A stretch of 64,000 nucleotides of DNA from Incurvaria masculella. Its lineage: Eukaryota > Arthropoda > Insecta > Lepidoptera > Incurvariidae. Shown here in pieces: positions 23,128-33,309 of the stretch (positions within the stretch are counted from its first letter, which is position 1; each line of letters opens with the position of its first letter). Below the pieces are notes generated by a model. That model saw only the letters and a program-made list of their open reading frames with translations. It did not search any database and was not told the origin of the DNA. The stretch lies in contig OX335647.2 of NCBI GenBank assembly GCA_946894095.1, forward strand, positions 22,462,001 to 22,526,000. The letters are read 5' to 3'. A program made the position numbers and the translations under genes.

Positions 23128-24965
23128 AATAAACTTACGGTGTCATCTGTCATCCGTGGATCATTTCGATCTAGTACGAATTGCAGAGATTTGTACGCGA
23201 ACCACGTGCTTGTATATACTTCGTCAGCACCTTAAACAATTTTACAAAAAATGTACTTATAATTTTAAACTTTTGCACTTGTTTACATCACTATTTTGAG
23301 TACGGCAATTACCGCAGTTTGCTTTTATATTTTACTGACAATTCATCCCGCAACTGGCGCCTAAAGAACGCCCGTAAGCTATGTTCCCCATACAAACGTA
23401 AATCGTATTAATCAATTGAAAACCACTTTTCCAATTTACTTGATATTTGGCATCTAATATCAATCAACAAATATCTATGTCTGCACGTTTTTGTTTTGTT
23501 GATAAATCTAAACCAAGTTAAATGACAAGCAAAAGAAACTCCTCATACTAATTTTCTGTTCTTTGTGGTTTGACATAGGATACATTTTTCGAAAAAACAA
23601 AAACGTGCACACATAGATATTTGTTTCCTAAAATTAGTTTTTGGTTTTTTTTAAATGATTTTTAAACTCCGTTTGTATGAAGAGCGTAATTTTCTGATGC
23701 TTACGGACCCATCTTAGAGGATTATGAGGCAAACAAGTTCCATACAACGGCGCGTGCCTGTTTCCTCAGTCAATTTCGCACATTAAATAAATCAACCGAG
23801 AGCTACGTCTGTCCGTTTTAGTTTTTTTTATAACTAAACTTGTATCCATGATATACGCGTTTTTGTATTTGTATACAAATTTTTAGAAGCGTATATCTCG
23901 GAAGTAAGTAAATGTATCAAAAGCCCTTGGTTGATTTATTTAATGTGCAAAATTTCAGGACAATATTTCTTAATTTGATTGAGAAAACAGGCACGCGCCG
24001 TTGTATTGAACTTGATTGCATCATAATCCTCTTAAGGCCCTAATATGAGCCGATTGCATTCAGTTCTATAAGGGCGTAAGTAAAACAACATTTAATAAAA
24101 TTTCAAAATAACTACAACCAATTTCGACAATCAAAAAAGTAAATATTATGTAGATTGATGGTTTACAAAGGAGAAGCGAGTGGAAGTGTCGTGCCCGGGC
24201 GGCCTAGGAGAACGTACCATAACCAAATCGATGTAATATTACGTAAAGGTCAGGTACGTAGCACCCGGAATCGTAGAGCATGTATGAAAAGATGTATGTC
24301 TGTAGAGGAAGCAAGAGAAGTATGCTGTGATCGTACCGTATGGCGCTCTATCATCTCTGCCTACCCCTGCGGGGAACCGGCGTGATGGTATGTATGTTAT
24401 GTATGTATTGATGGTTTAGACGTAATTCAAAGATATAACTGTAATTATCTGATGCTTCGTTTTCTCAAGTTAGGCAAGTATGCATAAAAATGCATTAAAA
24501 AAGTTTGAACAAAAATTGAAGCGCCCGATATTTATCGTTATACGTCATATATAGCTGGTCTCAATAGATCTTTCATCTTTTTAAAATTTCAAATTTATTT
24601 ATTTAAAAAATTATTAAAATGTGGTTTCACTTACGCCCTTATAGTACTGAATGCAATCAGGTGTTATCACGAATTGATACAAGTTTAAAATAAATAAAAT
24701 TAATTAATTAAATAAAAACGGCTTTACCTTTTCCCGTTCCCATAGTCTTCTTTCCTTTAATTTTTTCTCTTCGCAAAGATGCAAGTAGGCTGGTCATCTT
24801 TCTCTTGCATTCTTCCACGTTTTCGTTGATTTCGTCAGCTATTTCAACCCATGCGTCACTTTTCTTCAATTTATTAAAATGGTCGTGATGGGTAGGGTCC
24901 CAGAGTTGGGGATAACTACGATATTTATCGATGAATAAAAGTGTTTTTTCTTGAGTCCACTGCAT
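21619..24965 (-). CDS. Harbinger accessory MADF-domain protein (exons 24965-24728, 23230-23139, 22278-21619)
   Basis: Three minus-strand exons of 238, 92 and 660 nt give a 329-aa protein. The ATG is at 24965 (MQWTQEKTLLFIDKY). Splice joints: AAAG/GTAAAG at 24727, GTTTAAG/GTGCTG at 23230, ACC/GTAAGTTT at 23138, and TTTTCAG/CTGCGC at 22278; the phases agree at each junction. Residues about 8-100 form a MADF/Myb-SANT-like DNA-binding domain, with YPQLWDP, AWVEIADEI, VEECKRKM and, in exon 2, VYTSTWFAYKSLQF. QKRKR at 142-146 is a likely nuclear signal. Residues about 179-212 ([14 protein letters not shown]...) resemble the C-terminal association motif of MADF proteins. The Ser/Thr/Pro-rich tail is low complexity. 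In this superfamily such a partner binds the element ends and brings the transposase into the nucleus. AATAAA on the minus strand lies just past the stop (21609-21614). Exon 3 lies within the transposase intron. Confidence 0.88.
23139..23230 (-). CDS. MADF-protein middle exon (92 nt)
   Basis: The minus-strand reading after acceptor GTTTAAG gives (G)ADEVYTSTWFAYKSLQF and ends TDDT at donor GTAAGTTT. It supplies the end of the MADF domain that exon 1 lacks. Its donor region (23131-23138) overlaps the transposase polyA signal on the other strand. It is too short to appear as a long open frame. Confidence 0.88.
23350..23718. mobile_element. TTAA-type MITE, copy in MADF-protein intron 1
   Basis: Inverted ends GCCCGTAAGCTA... 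and ...ATGCTTACGGACC flank a palindromic body containing the repeated ACGTTTTTGTTTT / AAAACAAAAACGTG motif. It is related to the better preserved copy at 52189-52566 and to half copies at 5888-6065 and 10893-11062. Confidence 0.65.
23713..24034. mobile_element. Palindromic MITE abutting the previous one
   Basis: The ends CTTAGAGGATTATGAGG and CATAATCCTCTTAAG are inverted. Inner arms repeat CGGCGCGTGCCTGTTTCCTC and its complement. Related fragments occur at 4845-4920 and 14150-14225. Confidence 0.6.
24048..24665. mobile_element. Inverted-repeat element carrying a LINE tail
   Basis: Arms GATTGCATTCAGT(T)CTATAAGGGCGTAAGT at 24052-24082 and the complementary segment at 24629-24660 flank about 0.55 kb. 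The interior includes a LINE C-terminal fragment. The unit sits in the MADF-gene intron 1, so it need not harm that gene. Confidence 0.55.
24155..24385 (+). pseudogene. Non-LTR retrotransposon C-terminal tail fragment
   Basis: The open frame contains VPGRPRRTYHNQIDVILRKG and ends DRTVWRSIISAYPCGEPA. The pattern GRP(R/K)..., then DR..WR near the C-terminus, is typical of the tail of LINE reverse-transcriptase proteins. A TATGTATGT-rich tail follows the stop. No RT core is present, so this is a 5'-truncated relic. Confidence 0.5.
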
Positions 24966-25240
24966 TTTATCAAACTCCGCGATACGAACGAGGAAACGCG
25001 CGTGTGCTCCTGGCGGTGCTCGCCACAGGTGCTCGCACTAGCGACTGACTGCGCGGTGTAACATTCAAAGGGATTCGCCAAAAAACCGACACCGAGGTGG
25101 AGCGCGCTCGGCTGCTCGCCGCTCGCCGGCGAGCTGCTCGGCTCGCTGTACTGACAGGCCGAATATTCGACTTGTAACGTGCTCGCAGCGAGCGAATATT
25201 CTCTGTCAGTCGCCACCTTTAGGACTTGTTTATGCACCTT

Positions 25241-25783
25241 TTAAGGTGGCCCAACCCGGCGGGACTAACTCATTCGCGGGCACTGTATAAAACCGTGCTG
25301 TTGCGCTCTGGGACCTTCTCTGTTTCAAAGAATAAGACAGGCTCCGTGATGAGGAAGATGCAACATGTCCACAAAAAAGACAATGTGCATAGTGTATGAT
25401 TTGGTAAGATTTACGAAAATTGTAATTTCAAAACGACTTTTAGCTAAAAGTACACCACGACCGCTGTAGTAAAAAATCTAACAAAAATATCATAAATCTT
25501 GATTAAATAAGCTATGTCTGATGACTAATCTTTTTACGATGTTCTTACTTTATCATTGCGTAATCCACCTGCAAAGTTATTGTATAAAACGCGCGAAAAA
25601 TTCGAACTTTCGGACCTTATAACTTGGAAACCAAACACAATTTAACAATGCCAATGGTCATCAGACATCTAGTTCGATCAAATAAATCTATTTTGAGCAA
25701 AATTTTGAATCTCTGACAAGAAATATGGGCGTGATCTTCTTTCCCCTTTTGTATGAGGAGATGAGCGGGTTGGGCCACCTTAA
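25241..25783. mobile_element. Non-autonomous TIR element next to Harbinger
   Basis: An 18-bp inverted repeat TTAAGGTGGCCCAACCCG at 25241-25258 has its complement at 25766-25783. No coding region. The inner terminus AGGTGGC matches that of the neighbouring Harbinger element, and only 18 bp separate them. It may be a Harbinger-family MITE, by inference. Confidence 0.7.
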
Positions 25784-25817
25784 ATGGAGATAAATAACGA
25801 GCTCATTTGAAACTAGA

Positions 25818-26376
25818 CTAGGAGGTCGCGATAAAAATGGTAACGATAACGTAAATGGCTGAAACTGGGTTCACTGGATAAAGACCAACCCTCTGAAGCG
25901 AAATGTGTCAGGCTGCCTGTTCCAAGTGGTCGCGTTACGTAAATAAGGCGCCTGAAAAAGTACTTATGGTGACAAAAAATATATATGATAAGGTAAATGA
26001 ATGCAAATGACGAAGCATGAAAGTATCAATACATACTTGCTTAGCAATGCAAAAACGGAACAAATCTTTGATTGCATTTTATAGTTATATACGATTTAGG
26101 TTACAGATATAACTTTAGGAATATTTAACTATTTAATTAAAAAATCGACTGGCTATTGTTGTATAATTAATAGGTATCAATGTTTCTAGACAATCAGAAT
26201 ATTCATCTGCTGGGACATACCAACATCTGTTTTATAAAGCCAATCTAGATAACGCAACCACTTGGCACGGGCAGACCGACATATTTAGCATCAGAGGGTT
26301 GGTCTCTAACACGTGAACCCAGATTCAGCCATTTACCCTATCGTGACCAAAAATGTCGTGGCCTCCCGGAATAAGC
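25818..26376. mobile_element. MITE (AGGAGGTCGCGA family), full copy
   Basis: Long inverted ends: GGAGGTCGCGATAAAAATGG...GTAAATGGCTGAAACTGGGT at the left and ACCCAGATTCAGCCATTTAC...GTCGTGGCCTCCCGG at the right. About 560 bp, no coding. Confidence 0.75.
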
Positions 26377-27182
26377 AGTTTCTTCGTATTTAATCGAATT
26401 TACCGAGGCGAATCGGATAACAGGACGTTCTGCTCTTCTAGCGATCGACTTCTTTTTTACTGTAGTAGTTTATGACAGAAATAATCGTATTAAAACTAAA
26501 TCGTACAGAGCTTTCACAACTTTTTCATGTTGCCACTGGAGTAGTGCATCGCTTTAAGGTCCCTACTTGCGGCGACGCTGGGTTCGGGTCTCCTCTTTCC
26601 CTAAAATATGGTTGATAGAGGCGATGGCTATGCCTGGCGTGATGCTCGTGAACGGGTGCTGTTTGTGGGGACTGGCTTGCTCCAATTGGCAACATTCTAG
26701 ATGGCGGGCATGGTCTTTACTAATAAACTGATATTTGTCATGAACTGTTGCATATGACATGAATTGCTGATTCTCGTCAATTCATATTAATTAAGCGTGT
26801 TTATCTGTGAGTCTAAATACTTTTGTAAATTTAGACTAAGTGGACGTTGAAAAAAAAAAACCAGCGGAGTTTCTTTCCAGTTCTTCTTCGCTGGGATTTC
26901 CCCGAACTGGCTAATGATAAAATATGACAAATCCGAGTGCAGTGTACTGTCTATGGATGATGAATAAACAATAAACAATAAACAATAATTACTCATATAT
27001 AGGTTTTCCATATAACAATATTTGGAAAAGGTGTCGATTTCAGTTTATTTTTGCAAAGAAAAAATCTAAATGGAAACGGAATTATTTGCTTAAGCAGTAA
27101 TGTTCTTTCTGCTTACAGATATCTGGAGATCTTTGGCCCTGTTTTTTTTTGTCCTGAAACTAATTTTTTTTCTAAGAAATTA

Positions 27183-27480
27183 GAAAAAACCGGCCAAGTG
27201 CGAGTCGGACTCGCACACGAAGGGTTCCGTACCATCGTACATGATTTAACACGAACATGATTTAATTTCTTGTATGGGGCCTTTAATTTTTATTATATTT
27301 TAATTTTACTTATTTGTTGTTATAGCGGCAAAATAAATACACACTCTGTGAAATTTTCAGCTGCCTACCTATTACGGTTCATGAGATACAGCCCTGTGAA
27401 AGACGGACGGACGGACGGACGGACAGCGGAGGCTTAGTAATAGGGTTCCGTTTTCACCCTTTGGGTACGGAACCCTAAAA
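27183..27480 (+). repeat. GGGTTCCGTACC-family repeat, copy 4
   Basis: AAAAACCGGCCAAGTGCGAG to TTTGGGTACGGAACCCTAAA, with (ACGG)n at 27404-27424. Confidence 0.82.
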
Positions 27481-27886
27481 ATCTTCTGTTCAAAAGAATA
27501 TTTAGCTTGTTTTGTGCGAGTTCCTCACAAAATCAATGGCACGCAGAGTGTAACGACCACCATGCAAGTGCATCTAATAACGTCCTATATATACTGAGCA
27601 TTCCGATCAACATTTAATATACTGGAGAACAAGTGTCACTTTTATTCTCACCTAAACATTGTCAGAAGTCAACTTTAACATTACAAAATACAATCCTAAA
27701 TTAACCATGTCATTTGTTAAAATCGTAAAATCTAGTTACCACGTTACACTAGAACTAGTTACACCGTAATTAAACCAAGCATAATTCCAAATTTTGCCTG
27801 TGCAGGCATAATGAAAACGTTATATTTCAACTATAAAATGAGTAAATAGAAAGAATTATTGGTTTGTATTGAATGTGAATTGCAAC

Positions 27887-28142
27887 CAAGGGCGTCGCCA
27901 GCCGATGGCGCAGGGGGGGGCAAGTTGACTTTATCTACTACAATTCATACTTTTCTCATTCTCATTGGTGAATTCATTCGAGTTTCGACGTACGGGAATG
28001 ATTGTTCAAGGCTTGAACTTCAAGCAAATCAACTCAAAGACTCAGGACTTTGATTGCATTATATTTGGCAACTTTTTTAGAATCTCTAGGGGGGGGGGGG
28101 GGGGCAGCTGCCCTTCCCTGCCCCCCCTTGGCGACGCCCTTG
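27887..28142. mobile_element. Non-autonomous hAT-like MITE, 8-bp TSD
   Basis: CAAGGGCGTCGCCA at the left and TGGCGACGCCCTTG at the right are inverted. Both sides are flanked by the direct repeat ATTGCAAC (27879-27886 and 28143-28150). A long G run lies at about 28089-28104. An 8-bp target duplication with CA...TG ends suits the hAT superfamily. No transposase. Confidence 0.85.
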
Positions 28143-28426
28143 ATTGCAACGCCATCTGTTGACTTTTATTATGCCTATTAAACACTTTTTCCGTCTTTCC
28201 TTACTATCATTTAACTATGGGTAAACACACTTTCCTTGGAGCTCAACGTTGTATCTTCGAATGTGAATAATAAAAATATCTCCATTCTAAATTGAGTTCC
28301 AGGGTCAACTAAGAATACAATTTTAAGAGTAAAATAACTGGAGCCATTATTAAAATAATGCGCTAGATGATGTGCCGGAGATGTTTTTTTACGGTTTTCG
28401 CTTCAGAGGATTTTAATTTTGAAATA

Positions 28427-28726
28427 AAACCGGTCAAGTGCGAGTCGGACTCGCACACGAAGGGCTCCGTACCAAAAAAACCCATTTTTTGTACGGGGGG
28501 CCCATTTAATTTTTAATAATATTTGATTTAACCTAATTATTGTTATAGCGGCAAAATAAATACACACTCTAATAATTTTAGCTAGGTACCTACCGATTAC
28601 GGTTCACGAGATATAGCCCTGTGACCGACGGATGGACGGACGGACGGATGGATGGACGGACGGGCGGACAGCGGAGGATTAGTAATAGGGTTTCGTTGGC
28701 ACCCTTTGCGTACGGAACCCTAAAAA
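28427..28726 (+). repeat. GGGTTCCGTACC-family repeat, copy 5
   Basis: AAACCGGTCAAGTGCGAGTC to GCGTACGGAACCCTAAAAAC. The internal run of GGAC/GGAT tetramers (28625-28670) is expanded relative to other copies. Confidence 0.8.
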
Positions 28727-29350
28727 CGCAAACACAACGAAAGTTTGATGCGGCGAAGCAATAACCTGCAGCAACCTTACATGGGACATGCTGATTTGTA
28801 TTCTCAGTCTGCTTTATATCTACCATGGAATGTCTTTTTCTCAACTGAGTCCTAATCACTATACCACTTATAGATCCCATTCAATAAACAATGGGCTATT
28901 AATACCGACTGTTCAGGCAGCTTCAAGGCTGTCAGTTGTCAGTTAGCACAATGTGAGCGAGAACAAATCGAATCCAGAAATTAGGAATTTGACACTGGAC
29001 TATTTCGGTAAGTGACAAGGTAATACGATTTAAAAGAGAAATACATACAATTTATTGGCAGTGGGTGAAGCCATTCACGATTTACAGTTGCTAGGTGATA
29101 ACTGTGATGGATGCACTGAACATTCATTGACTCAATCACTAAATTTTTTTTATGTATATTCACAAAAGAGAAACAAGATTTCTGTAACCAAGATAAAAAA
29201 AATTATAAAACCACCTGTGCTTCATTTATGGTATTAAAATTTAATTAACTTATTTTTTACAAGCGAAATCAAAGAATTTAATCATATACCGGTCAAAAAG
29301 AATTATATGTGTACACGCTACCGTGAAATACTGCAGAACAAGGAATTTAT

Positions 29351-29588
29351 TATGTAACCAGACATGGATGGCTAACACTATACTAATATATCAAACCTAA
29401 CGTCATGACTTAGCCCAGCGCACTGCATGGGAACTAAGTGTTATGCCAGGACCTGGTTATATTGCACGGCTACATTGAATTGGATGGAAAACACAGACCA
29501 GTTTCATTCCCGCTTCGACACTCTTTCATTTAATGCGATCGTACCGATCTACCCAGGTGGGATTAACCCTACCATCTAGTAAATGAGA
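29351..29588 (-). repeat. SINE body copy, headless
   Basis: ATGTAACCAGACATGGATGG, TATTGCACGGCTACATTGAA and GGTGGGATTAACCCTACCAT match the 20195-20420 body. The 5S-like head is absent. Confidence 0.7.
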
Positions 29589-30021
29589 AAGTTCGAGCTT
29601 GAGAGCGCTGCTAAACCTTTTGTTTCCTAACCAATCATGTAATTTTCGCGCTTCATTAGCCATGCCATCTATTACATATTTTCGAGTTCATGACTACCTT
29701 TTAATGTGTTGATAAAGGTATTGCAATTGAATATTTGTGACTCATACAACTTACATAGAGTGCCTGTTTGAGATCATTCATAGCAAATGCATGATATTCG
29801 GTCCTTATCGTTTGATTACTTCTGGCGAAGAAGAGCTGACAAGAAACTTAGCCAGGTATGTCATTGCATCTCCCCCCCTTACCTCCTCAACACTACCCCC
29901 TCGGCCGCAATCTAATAAGCCTAATTCTTTCATTGGCCTTAGTGAAATTAACAATTATTTTATGTTTAAGAATTTTAAACTTCACTAATATTTAGATTAA
30001 AAAAAAAACCCCTGAAAGTAT

Positions 30022-30186
30022 AATGCTGAGACTGAAAGACAGTTATTGTGTCTTGAGACAATTCTCAAGTCTTCTCAGGACTGTACAATTTGACATTACT
30101 TTCATACATTTAGCATCAAAATTGACAGTCTGAAGATTTGAGAATTGTCTAGAAGTCCAATAACTGTCTTTGAATCTCAGCATAAG
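30022..30186. repeat. Foldback repeat, about 165 bp
   Basis: ATGCTGAGACTGAAAGACAG at the left pairs with CTGTCTTTGAATCTCAGCAT at the right. Inner arms TCTTGAGACAATTCTCAA / TTTGAGAATTGTCTAGA. Confidence 0.75.
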
Positions 30187-30189
30187 TCT

Positions 30190-32880
30190 CCTGCAAACAG
30201 TTATTTTTTCTAATAGTTTCTCAGACCCTTACCAACCTAACTGCAATCTTCTACTAAATCTCCCTCATTCTACAGCACACCGAATGCATGCCTATCGTCG
30301 AACTGGTGGTCAAGTTAAATAAGTGGTCAGCTAATGAAAATTGCCCACATTGTCTTCTTTAGGCAACTAAAATATTCTAGTGTGTGTTCTTCTATGTACG
30401 GAGAACAATCTCATAGACAGCATGTTTGTTATTTCTCCAAAAGACGTTTCGTCGTGGTCGTAGGCCGAGTTTAACTTCAACGATTTAATTTGATTGTCGC
30501 CAACTAATATTTGATCGGTGTGACTATGTCTGAAGTCCATGCTAGTGGTCCCAGGGTGACTCCGTTGGCTGTACCTAAGAATGTGCTCCCTCGCTTATCT
30601 TAGTAAACTCTCGTGAACAAAGCCTTGTGCAAACAGCTTAGCAAAACTGTTATTGAAATAACAACGCACGCACAATGTACATGTGAACTGTCTAACAGTA
30701 GATCCATTGGTATTTAAATATTTTCATAGTTCAATGTTAAACCTATGTCATTGCAACTTTATTTCAGTTAGATCCATATGTGGTATGTCTGCTGTTTTTT
30801 TACAATGCCATTTTAAAATTTTACACAATGACATCTCACCAGGGTTGGTACCATTGCATTGAATGAAAGACGTTTAAAGCGGCATTAAGATGATGCTTTG
30901 CATAAGGGAGCCAATTCGTGTTGCGCCAATTCGCCGATGCTATATGAAATAAACGTATTTTGCGAATTTGTTTGAAAATAGTATTTTCCACTTTTGCAAA
31001 CGATGATGGAAAAGCTTGCGATTCAACAAACGAGACGGGTCCATTGCTCTAGCCCACTGTTCTTTCAGGAAAATGCTCGACCGCATGTGACAGACGGTTG
31101 CCACATTAAAGGACCTTTTTATTGATTTAGGCAGCTTCTCGCAAGGAAAAAAAATACCATTGCGATCAAACCGCCTTCAAAGCATTAATTGATCCAGATT
31201 TTTATTGCAAAGGAAATACCTATCAAAGTTAACATGGCAGAAGTGCATCGATCGATCTGAACAAAAGTTCAGGAGCACATCACAGAGCGATTGCTTTGAT
31301 GCGCTCGCATCACGTCGGGGGGAAAAGGATTCGCATTAGTGCACTTATCACAATCTCGGTTAAGAAACGAAGAGGTGCACACCCAGGAATCCTAACCAGC
31401 TGTCACAACACAAAAGGCCATTGACGTAAACCCTTCAATGGGCCACGCAGTCTCCTATAAGATTTTATTAACTCACTAAATTAATTTGATGCATGTGCAT
31501 AATTACATTGCAACTTTCATTTAGGTCAAACCTAGTCATCAATTCATCATCTGTTAATTAGGTATGCAATTATGCTATTTGTTACCCATTTAGACTTTTA
31601 AAAAGGTGTTAGCTAATGATACCCTCATAAGTCTAGCTTATTTGATAACAAGAAAATACTAGTAATTTAAATCTTTATCCATTCCCCTATGAAAAATATT
31701 CCCATTAGGTGCAATAAATTGATTGAATTAAAAATGTAAAAGTAATAAAGGATAGGTAGGTTGAGAGGCAAATTGGTCCACTACACACTAACAAGTTATA
31801 TTGGAGATAGCATTATCATGTTTTTACAAAAAACCTGTAAATAATTTTAGGGTTGATTTTTTCGCCAAGAAGCTATGCATCTTTGTAATGGTTTTCAAGG
31901 AAATAATTATAAATACATGAATGAGCAAGGCCCAGACTAGGGCAGAGCAATCTTGATGTGCACTTCAATAGGCCCTGGTACTAGCCAAATCGCAAAGTTA
32001 GACGAGGCACCCCAAGTTAACTAACTAAGTCTGACGATTATAAGTGTCATTTTTACAGTATATGATTCCTTGTCTAGGAATCAACCTATTTTCGTTACTG
32101 TTTGTTTGCTTTTTCTATACAAAATACATTGCGGAAACGGTGTCTATTTCCAAACTTTTTTGACTAAATGTATGGAATTTTTTGTTTATGCATATATGCT
32201 GTATTTGCTTATATCTAGAAATCGAATTACTTTCAGATTTCTAATGAGAAAAATCAACATTTTTATTTTTATTATTATTTAAATAAATGATGGAATCAAA
32301 AAATATTAACAATCCATTATCAGTCTGAAGTTCTATTTGGATTTGCTGAAGCGTTTCACTACATATTATTACATTTGTTAAAAAGTGCATTAGTATGGCA
32401 CGAGTAGTTGGCTAGTCCTAGCGCCTTAAGCTGCATAGTTTCGTGGCGAAAAAAGTACTGAGAATTTATATTTTACTTTCTGAAATAAAATAAACCTCAC
32501 TTTAAGTCATTAGTAAAAGATTAGAAAACAAAATCTAAGCGTGAATAATAAATATTTACCTACAGGTTGATCAAAGCTATAGTATTTTTTGGTGTTTTCA
32601 GTAGCAATGCAGGTGATATCAATGTGTTGCCGGACAATTAATCTACAATCACTCGTAACAAAGTATGGCGTGATGGTTGGTCATAAAACAGTCTGCAAGA
32701 GACGTGACTATGCCCGCATAAAAAAATTAACCATGGGTATTATTCTAGAAGGTTTTTTAAGGCTAATTTCGCCCTTTGTAATAAGAAAATTTTCCCATTG
32801 CTTTCTCTGCGTGAGTTGTGTGAAAAGCCTATTAGAAATTCATTACAATCACTAGACAACGAATTTGTAATATGATCTAA
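30190..32880. other. Intronic DNA without recognised features
   Basis: Read on both strands. AT-rich, open frames are short and unconvincing, and no repeat family of this window was recognised except a SINE scrap near 30850-30890. This is the least repeat-rich part of the intron, close to the SERCA start. Confidence 0.5.
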
Positions 32881-32901
32881 TAAGACATGAAGCGTACTCA
32901 C

Positions 32902-33019
32902 CATTGGGTCCATATTTGTCTTGGTTCCGCTTGACCTGGTCTAGGCTTAGACCTTTGTCCGGGTCCGCCCCGAAGTAACCGAGGACTTCGTCCACGGTCT
33001 TCGCATGAGCGTCCTCCAT
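32902..33019 (-). CDS. SERCA: SERCA Ca2+-transporting ATPase, first coding exon (N-terminus)
   Basis: On the minus strand an ATG at 33019 opens 39 codons plus one base. The peptide begins MEDAHAKTVDEVLGYFGADP and continues DKGLSLDQVKRNQDKYGPN. This is the N-terminus of the P-type Ca2+ pump of the sarco/endoplasmic reticulum, which uses ATP to move cytosolic Ca2+ into the ER lumen. This segment is the start of the cytosolic actuator region. The exon ends CCC AAT G followed by a canonical donor GTGAGT (first intron base 32901), so it ends in phase 1. The acceptor TTGTTGCAG at 33039 places 19 nt of 5' UTR in the same exon. The next six residues, ELPTEE, lie about 29.9 kb away at 3019-3036 and join in phase. 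Everything after them is outside the window. I recognise the family from the conserved N-terminus; species and expression are not visible. Confidence 0.95.
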
Positions 33020-33038
33020 GCTGCTAGTCCGGCGTCAG
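33020..33038 (-). other. SERCA: SERCA 5' UTR portion of exon with start codon; acceptor at 33039
   Basis: Nineteen bases upstream of the ATG follow a good acceptor (GGTTGTTGCAG). The start codon is therefore in the second or later exon, as is common for genes with alternative promoters. The joined upstream exon is uncertain. Confidence 0.65.
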
Positions 33039-33151
33039 CTGCAACAACCACACCGTCGTTACACACCCATCCTCTTCTGCCGTGTCATCAACTAGTGAGG
33101 TTATGTTAACGGGAGCGAGGCGCGCGCCGCCTCGTGACGTGGACCACTCAC

Positions 33152-33300
33152 CAGCGTGTACGCCGCTCGTGCCGTGGCCTACCTAGCGCTTTCCAGAAAT
33201 TGTGTAACCTATGAGCACAAAGCACTGCACAAAAACGAAGGTCTCTTCTGAAAGTCTGGACGGTTTGACGGCGTTCACTACACTAAACTGTCGGGTTGGT
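33152..33300 (-). other. SERCA: Candidate proximal 5' UTR exon of SERCA
   Basis: The minus strand has CGCTG followed by GTGAGTGG, with the first intron base at 33151. Paired with the acceptor at 33039 this defines a normal 113-nt intron. The upstream boundary near 33300 is a guess: a CAGTTTAG initiator-like site is there but no TATA box. The 36.4-kb exon is the competing first exon. Confidence 0.35.
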
Positions 33301-33309
33301 CACGAGTAG

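Larger units (their letters stand above)
20991..25222. mobile_element. PIF/Harbinger DNA transposon, two-gene, apparently intact
   Basis: The ends carry an 18-bp perfect inverted repeat, CTAAAGGTGGCGACTGAC at 20991-21008 and its complement at 25205-25222. The outermost bases may belong to the target: the core AGGTGGCG begins at 20995 and ends at 25218. Subterminal regions repeat GAATATTC several times (21028-21100 and 25160-25200). Inside lie a DDE transposase on + and a MADF-type protein on -, the usual two-gene pair of the superfamily. The flanking triplets are TAA on the left and TTA on the right, so a direct 3-bp target duplication is not exact. The element sits in SERCA intron 1 and has itself been invaded by MITEs in the accessory-gene intron at 23.3-24.7 kb. 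Confidence 0.9.
3037..32901 (-). other. SERCA: SERCA intron 1, about 29.9 kb, repeat-filled
   Basis: This is the interval between the donor GTGAGT at 32901 and the acceptor CCAG at 3037-3038. It holds the PIF/Harbinger element and most repeat copies listed for 3-33 kb. Both transcription strands are used inside it by mobile-element genes. No other host exon was recognised. Confidence 0.88.

Noticed and set aside
20992..25221. Exact 3-bp target duplication for the Harbinger element
   Set aside because: Left TAA and right TTA are complementary, not identical; no alternative boundary gave a direct repeat.
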